Assembly: GCA_964543295.1 (NCBI GenBank)
Contig: CAZIXA010000029.1
Span: 1-25,705 of the forward strand
Length of the DNA stretch: 25,705 nucleotides
Reading direction: 5' to 3'
Source of the DNA: AE-B3B sp964543295
Lineage (GTDB): Bacteria > Aerophobota > Aerophobia > Aerophobales > AE-B3A
The position numbers were made by a program, and so were the translations under genes. The notes beneath the pieces were generated by a model that saw only the letters and a program-made list of their open reading frames with translations, was not told where the DNA came from and did not search any database. Shown piece after piece: positions 21,833 to 25,705 of this stretch (its first letter is position 1; every line of letters begins with the position of its first letter).

Positions 21833-22596
21833 ACCTGGTTATTGATGTCGGCAATACGGTAGTCAAGGCAGGGGTTTTTGAAAAAAGGAATCTAGTGCTC
21901 ACCGGAGAATTTGCTACCCAATCCAGAAAAGAGCTTGATGAATGGGGAATCTTACTTTCCAGTTGGATAGGAGAGTCTGGCAGAGAAATTAAGATAAGTA
22001 AAGCAATGATCTGTTCTGTAGTTACCTCGGTGGTTTCTCCTTTAAAGAAAGCAATAGAGAAGTATTTTAGAGTAACCGCATTTGAAATAGAGGTAGAGAA
22101 AGTAGGAATACCTCTTTTGTGTGATAATCCCTGGGAAGTAGGAGCAGATAGAATAGCCAATGTAGTTGCTGCGGCACAGTTGTATAAACTTCCGGCCATT
22201 GTCATAGATTTTGGAACCGCTACTACCTTTGATGTGATCTCGGAAGAAGGAGAATATCTGGGGGGAGTTATAGCTCCGGGCGTGAGGACTGCTATGGAGA
22301 GTCTGGCCGAGAAGACGGAAGCTTTATTCCCGGTAGACTTCAAAAAACCAGCGTCCGTAATTGGAAAGAATACTAAAGATGGTTTAAGAGCAGGATTATT
22401 TTACCAGTGTCTTGGTGGGGTAAGAGAGATCATCAGCGGAATAAAAAAGGAGCTCGGAAAAGAGGTAAAAGTCATAGCCACAGGTGGGATAGGGCTCTTA
22501 TTAGGAAAGGAATGTGCCGAGATCGATGAGGTTGATCCTGTGTTAACTTTAGAGGGGCTAAATTTTATGGTAGAGAAACAGCCTGATAGATCCTGA
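21829..22596 (+). CDS. coaX: Type III pantothenate kinase CoaX
   Basis: Phosphorylates pantothenate, the first step to coenzyme A, in the cytoplasm. ASKHA-fold marks: phosphate-1 motif MNLVIDVGNTVVKAG (D6), GADRIANVVAA, and the phosphate-2/adenosine region VIDFGTATTFDVI with GGVIAPG. At 255 residues it has the usual length, and type III enzymes are not inhibited by CoA. Co-translation with birA through the ATGA overlap is common for this pair. Its product feeds the acyl-CoA metabolism found upstream. Confidence 0.95.
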   Translation: MNLVIDVGNTVVKAGVFEKRNLVLTGEFATQSRKELDEWGILLSSWIGESGREIKISKAMICSVVTSVVSPLKKAIEKYFRVTAFEIEVEKVGIPLLCDNPWEVGADRIANVVAAAQLYKLPAIVIDFGTATTFDVISEEGEYLGGVIAPGVRTAMESLAEKTEALFPVDFKKPASVIGKNTKDGLRAGLFYQCLGGVREIISGIKKELGKEVKVIATGGIGLLLGKECAEIDEVDPVLTLEGLNFMVEKQPDRS

Positions 22597-22653
22597 AGCC
22601 ACCGGACGAGAATGGGCTCTTTTCAGGGTCCCGGAGGTACTAAGATCGAAATC

Positions 22654-23784
22654 ATGAAAATCCTTCTTCTATATGTCTCACCCGTATCGGGGCACCGCCG
22701 TGCTGCCGAGGCCATCGAACAGGCCTTAGAGAGGTTATATCCTCAAATAAAGGTGCGGAAGGAAGATCTTTTTAGGTACGGAAATCCCCTGGCCAGGAAA
22801 ATATTGGATGATCTCTATTACGCTGCTATAAAAGTAACCCCCTGGTTCTGGGATTTTCTCTGGAACAGTAACCTAATTTTTTGGCTAACCTGTGGTTTGA
22901 GAGAGTTTTCTTGCCGGCTAAATTCCTTCCGACTTTATAAGGAGGTTATTCTTCCTTTTAATCCGCAGGTGGTCATATGTACCCATGGACTACCTCTTGC
23001 TCTCTGTTCCACTATAAAAAGACGAAGAAAATTAGATTATTTGTTGGTAGCGGTTCCTACTGACTATTCTCTTCATCCTTACTGGACTTACAACAATGTT
23101 GATGTCTATTTCCTTGCTCATGAGGAGATGAAAGATAGCCTGAGGAAAAAAGGAATTTCCCAGGCCAAGATTCAAGTCTGCGGAATCCCTATCTCGCCTA
23201 TTTTTTCTGAGGATACTGATGGAGAGGAATTAAAAAATAAATGGCAAATAAGGCATGATCTTTTTACCATTCTTTTGATGGGAGGGAGTCAGGGGATGGG
23301 ACCTTTACGCCGGATCGTAGATGCCTTAAATGGATTATGTCTACCTGTTCAGCTTTTGATAGTTACCGGAACCAATGATGGGCTGAAGAAGGAGCTTCAA
23401 GAAATCGAATCAGAACTTAGTATCCCTAGCAAGATTTTGGGCTATACCAAGAAAATTGATGAGTTAATGGAAATATCAGATTTACTTATGAGTAAACCAG
23501 GAGGCCTTACCATTACTGAAGCCTTGGTGAAAGATCTTCCTCTTGGGATCCTGGATTCCTTAGCCGGGCAGGAGAGAAAAAATCAGGAGTTCCTTCTCAA
23601 AAAGAAGATTGCCTTCAATCTGCAAAGAGAAAAAGAGATGGTTAGATTAATCCAAAGATTTCTTGATGGCTCCTTTGATTTCGAAAACTGGCAAGCTAGA
23701 GCCAGGGAGCTTGTCAAGCCCAAGGCAGCATTGGACATTGCCCGCGGAATCGTTGAATTAGCCAATGAGAAATTTGGACGCTAA
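22654..23784 (+). CDS. GT28-family glycosyltransferase (MGDG synthase/UgtP-like)
   Basis: A lipid glycosyltransferase of the MGD1/UgtP type, which moves a sugar from a nucleotide sugar to diacylglycerol at the membrane. N-terminal MGDG_synth domain: MKILLLYVSPVSGHRRAAEA, then IKVRKEDLF and PFNPQVVICTHGLPLAL. C-terminal donor-binding domain: LLMGGSQGMGPLRR and SKPGGLTITEALVKDLPLGI. MurG is a relative, but the SGHRRAA start and the HG-x-P block fit the diacylglycerol group better. The ATG at 22654 gives the family-typical start, with ggaggt 15 nt upstream (rather far); ATG 22612 would add 14 unusual residues. The sugar and acceptor cannot be told. It overlaps the next gene by 20 bp. Confidence 0.85.
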   Translation: MKILLLYVSPVSGHRRAAEAIEQALERLYPQIKVRKEDLFRYGNPLARKILDDLYYAAIKVTPWFWDFLWNSNLIFWLTCGLREFSCRLNSFRLYKEVILPFNPQVVICTHGLPLALCSTIKRRRKLDYLLVAVPTDYSLHPYWTYNNVDVYFLAHEEMKDSLRKKGISQAKIQVCGIPISPIFSEDTDGEELKNKWQIRHDLFTILLMGGSQGMGPLRRIVDALNGLCLPVQLLIVTGTNDGLKKELQEIESELSIPSKILGYTKKIDELMEISDLLMSKPGGLTITEALVKDLPLGILDSLAGQERKNQEFLLKKKIAFNLQREKEMVRLIQRFLDGSFDFENWQARARELVKPKAALDIARGIVELANEKFGR

Positions 23785-25444
23785 ATTTATATTTGGCCTT
23801 GGTTTGGCAATTTTTGGGTTGATTCTTGGGGGCTGGGATGCCTCTGTTTTGGCCCAGAACCTTTTAGATAAGAAACTTCCAAGCATTCGAGCCATGGGAA
23901 TGGGAGGGATTCTTCCTATTCCTGTGCAGGACCCCTCTGTTCTTCTCTTCAATCCAGCTGGACTGGGATGGCTGGAAGGTGTTGGGTTGTCCGTAGAAGG
24001 ATATAACTCGTCGGTTCCCTCATCAAATCTCACCGCTACTTTAAATATAGGTCCACTGGGGATTAGCCGATTCAGAAAGGAAGATCGAAATAATTACAAA
24101 ATTGGCTACGGATTTAGACCTCTGCCCTGGTTTGGCTGGGGTCTGAGCTCTGATTTTGATAAAAAAAGAAGAGGGACCAGTATAAACGCTGGAATTCTGG
24201 TGTCTCCTCGTGATTGGTTTGACATCAGTGTCTACCAGAAAAGCCTTGTCCGGGCCGACAAGAAAATTGAGAGCCACGAGGTCGTTTCCCTAACGACGAG
24301 ATGGGGAAAGGGTAAGAATCTTCTCACCTTGGGAGGGGTTCTCCAGGGGGATGGGGTTGAGTTTCACCTTGGCTTCGAATATAGGGTTTTAAATCGGTCA
24401 GCCTTGAGAGTCGGCTATAAGGTTGATCATCTCACCTTTGGTGGTACAGTGGGACTTTCCCGAATCCTCGATTTTGATTATGCGGCGGAGCTGGAAAGAA
24501 ATGGTCGCATCGTTCATTACTTTGGCTTGAGTTTTGGTAGACCGAGATATTTCTTTTATAAAAATGATGTTCATAGAGTTGCACAAGCTGCAAAATTTGG
24601 TAAAGATAGATTTGTAGTGGTTGATGGCTATAATCTGCACTATGTAGAATCTGGAAGTGGCCCACCTCTTATTTTAATTAGCGGGTCGGTGGCAACCTAT
24701 AGAGTCTGGAATCCTCTGCTATCCTCCCTTTCAAGACATCGCCGGGTCTTAGCCATTGAAACTTTAGGTAATGGGGACTCAGATAAGCCTTCCTTCAGGT
24801 TCAACTATAGCTTCGGTGAACAGGCCGACTTGATTAAAAAGTTTATGAAGAGGTTAGGAATTGGGAAGGCTGATTTTATAGGCATTTGTTATGGAGGGGC
24901 TATAGCCCTTCAATTTGCCAAGACATATCCGAATCTCACCAATAAAGTCGTGGTTATCGAGGGTTTTCTTGACGCCAGGGAATTTGTAAAAGATCACCGA
25001 TTGCTTTTGTTCCTTCGGGGAAAGCCGGTTGTTGGTGATTTGTGGATTGGCCTTTTGCGGACGGGTCTTTTAGATGAGCCCGTGACCAGGTTAGTTATGG
25101 GCGAAAGCTATAGTCAGATGAGCAGGAAGGACCAGAAAGAAATGAGGCAAATAATTCATTGGAACAATGCGACCTCCACTCGAATTTTCTGGCATAACCT
25201 TGCTAAATTAGATCAAGATGAGCTTAAAGTAAAATATGAGGATACCCAGATAAAATCGCCAATCTTATTTTTAATGGGGAAAAAATCTGACTTTAGAAAG
25301 TTCCTCAAACCAACCCTAGAAGTTCTTCAAAAAACTGTGAAGAAGCTTGAGATCGTCGACGTTAAAGGCGGTATTCATAATCTTAACCTTCAGAAGCCCC
25401 AAGAGTGTTCCCGTTTGATTCTCCAATTCCTCAACCAGCCGTAG
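23765..25444 (+). CDS. Outer-membrane beta-barrel (PorV/UPF0164-like) fused to an alpha/beta hydrolase
   Basis: A 559-residue two-part protein. Residues 1-30 are a signal peptide (hydrophobic FIFGLGLAIFGLILGG, likely cut after SVLA). About 31-260 is a beta-barrel domain: AMGMGG...DPSVLLFNPAGLGWL is the N-terminal signature of PorV/UPF0164/OmpP1-like proteins, followed by alternating strands ending in YFGLSFGRPR. From about 280 an alpha/beta hydrolase begins: VVDGYNLHYVESGSGPPLIL, ISGS, GNGDSDKP, nucleophile elbow GICYGG (C375), candidate acid D509 and histidine H538 (GGIHN). Cysteine replaces the usual Ser, as in dienelactone hydrolase. The barrel is shorter than the roughly 350-residue family. 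No stop separates the two parts. Substrate unknown; a periplasmic hydrolase domain is inferred. Confidence 0.8.
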   Translation: MRNLDAKFIFGLGLAIFGLILGGWDASVLAQNLLDKKLPSIRAMGMGGILPIPVQDPSVLLFNPAGLGWLEGVGLSVEGYNSSVPSSNLTATLNIGPLGISRFRKEDRNNYKIGYGFRPLPWFGWGLSSDFDKKRRGTSINAGILVSPRDWFDISVYQKSLVRADKKIESHEVVSLTTRWGKGKNLLTLGGVLQGDGVEFHLGFEYRVLNRSALRVGYKVDHLTFGGTVGLSRILDFDYAAELERNGRIVHYFGLSFGRPRYFFYKNDVHRVAQAAKFGKDRFVVVDGYNLHYVESGSGPPLILISGSVATYRVWNPLLSSLSRHRRVLAIETLGNGDSDKPSFRFNYSFGEQADLIKKFMKRLGIGKADFIGICYGGAIALQFAKTYPNLTNKVVVIEGFLDAREFVKDHRLLLFLRGKPVVGDLWIGLLRTGLLDEPVTRLVMGESYSQMSRKDQKEMRQIIHWNNATSTRIFWHNLAKLDQDELKVKYEDTQIKSPILFLMGKKSDFRKFLKPTLEVLQKTVKKLEIVDVKGGIHNLNLQKPQECSRLILQFLNQP

Positions 25445-25705
25445 AAGCTCTGTTCATAGACAAAAGAAAAGGGAAGAATCATTCTTTCTTAATGCCCACC
25501 GTGTTATAGGATTTAGCCCCTAAAGAAATTTTCAGACTAAACAAACTCCTCATAGTGTAAAATAATTACGAGTATTTAGGAGTGTGTTCAAGGTAGAATA
25601 ATTAATATCTCTTTTATTTCTCCTGAAAATACCTTTAGGCCTAAGTTTACTTTCAACCTAAGTTTGACAGCTAATGTCTCTATGCCTTATCAGACAAGGA
25701 TTTCA
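25445..25705. other. Non-coding end of window
   Basis: No gene seen in 261 bp. A short palindrome aagaatcattctt (25474-25486, approximate) lies just past the last gene, too weak to call a terminator. Later there is a 10-bp palindrome ttaggcctaa and two copies of cctaagttt about 17 bp apart (around 25640 and 25657), then TTGACA at 25664-25669 without a convincing -10 within reach. This looks like an upstream region of a gene beyond the window. Confidence 0.4.

Noticed and set aside
25474..25490. aagaatcattctt as a terminator of the barrel-hydrolase gene
   Set aside because: The AT-rich stem is only 6 bp with a one-base loop and there is no real U-tract.
25664..25693. TTGACA near the window end as a promoter
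   Set aside because: Only a TATCAG at an 18-bp spacing is available and the downstream gene is not visible.

Overview
The window is bacterial chromosomal DNA, moderately AT-rich, dense, and mostly read on the + strand. The predicted physiology is anaerobic and C1/electron-bifurcation based: a fused MetV-MetF methylene-tetrahydrofolate reductase, a lone glycine-cleavage H protein, and an acyl-CoA dehydrogenase/EtfB/EtfA set whose EtfA carries an N-terminal ferredoxin domain. A signal-peptide-bearing outer-membrane beta-barrel domain argues for a diderm cell. No ribosomal RNA or other taxonomic marker gene is present. An uncultured anaerobic lineage of the Aerophobota/Atribacterota/Omnitrophota kind would fit, but that is a guess.

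Layout. 1-198: a palindromic intergenic repeat and a 29-codon remnant of a phosphofructokinase gene. 199-2753: rimO, then a LysM/LytM envelope protein, with a remnant of cutA on the opposite strand between them. 2862-5155 (- strand): metVF and gcvH behind a strong sigma70-type promoter. 5164-7158: a second copy of the palindromic repeat, a LysE-type exporter and a DRG-like TGS GTPase. 7251-11723: acyl-CoA dehydrogenase, etfB and ferredoxin-etfA (the CarCDE arrangement of electron-bifurcating complexes), followed by an endonuclease Q homologue ending in a sliding-clamp-binding QLDLF. 11724-12065: a non-coding stretch with a long inverted repeat and the promoter of the next operon. 12066-18987: proS-nusA-infB-ylxP-truB-ribF, a reduced form of the usual nusA/infB operon with no rimP, ylxR or rbfA in place, and with a palindromic element inserted exactly at the ylxP stop codon. 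18984-20882: GTP-type PEP carboxykinase. 20953-21057: a remnant of a GxxxExxY-family gene. 21029-25444: birA, coaX, a diacylglycerol-type GT28 glycosyltransferase, and an unusual protein joining an outer-membrane beta-barrel to an alpha/beta hydrolase with a Cys nucleophile elbow. 25445-25705: no gene seen.

How it fits together. metVF, gcvH and the Etf complex form an energy/C1 core. The proS-ribF block makes the translation machinery and FMN/FAD for the flavoenzymes. birA and coaX supply cofactor attachment and CoA. The glycosyltransferase and barrel-hydrolase suggest a lipid or envelope function. Three gene remnants (pfkA, cutA, GxxxExxY) and three palindromic repeat loci in 25 kb point to ongoing gene decay and repeat-linked rearrangement.

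The most novel items are the barrel-hydrolase fusion, the MetV-MetF fusion, the clamp-binding tail on a bacterial EndoQ, and the repeat elements.
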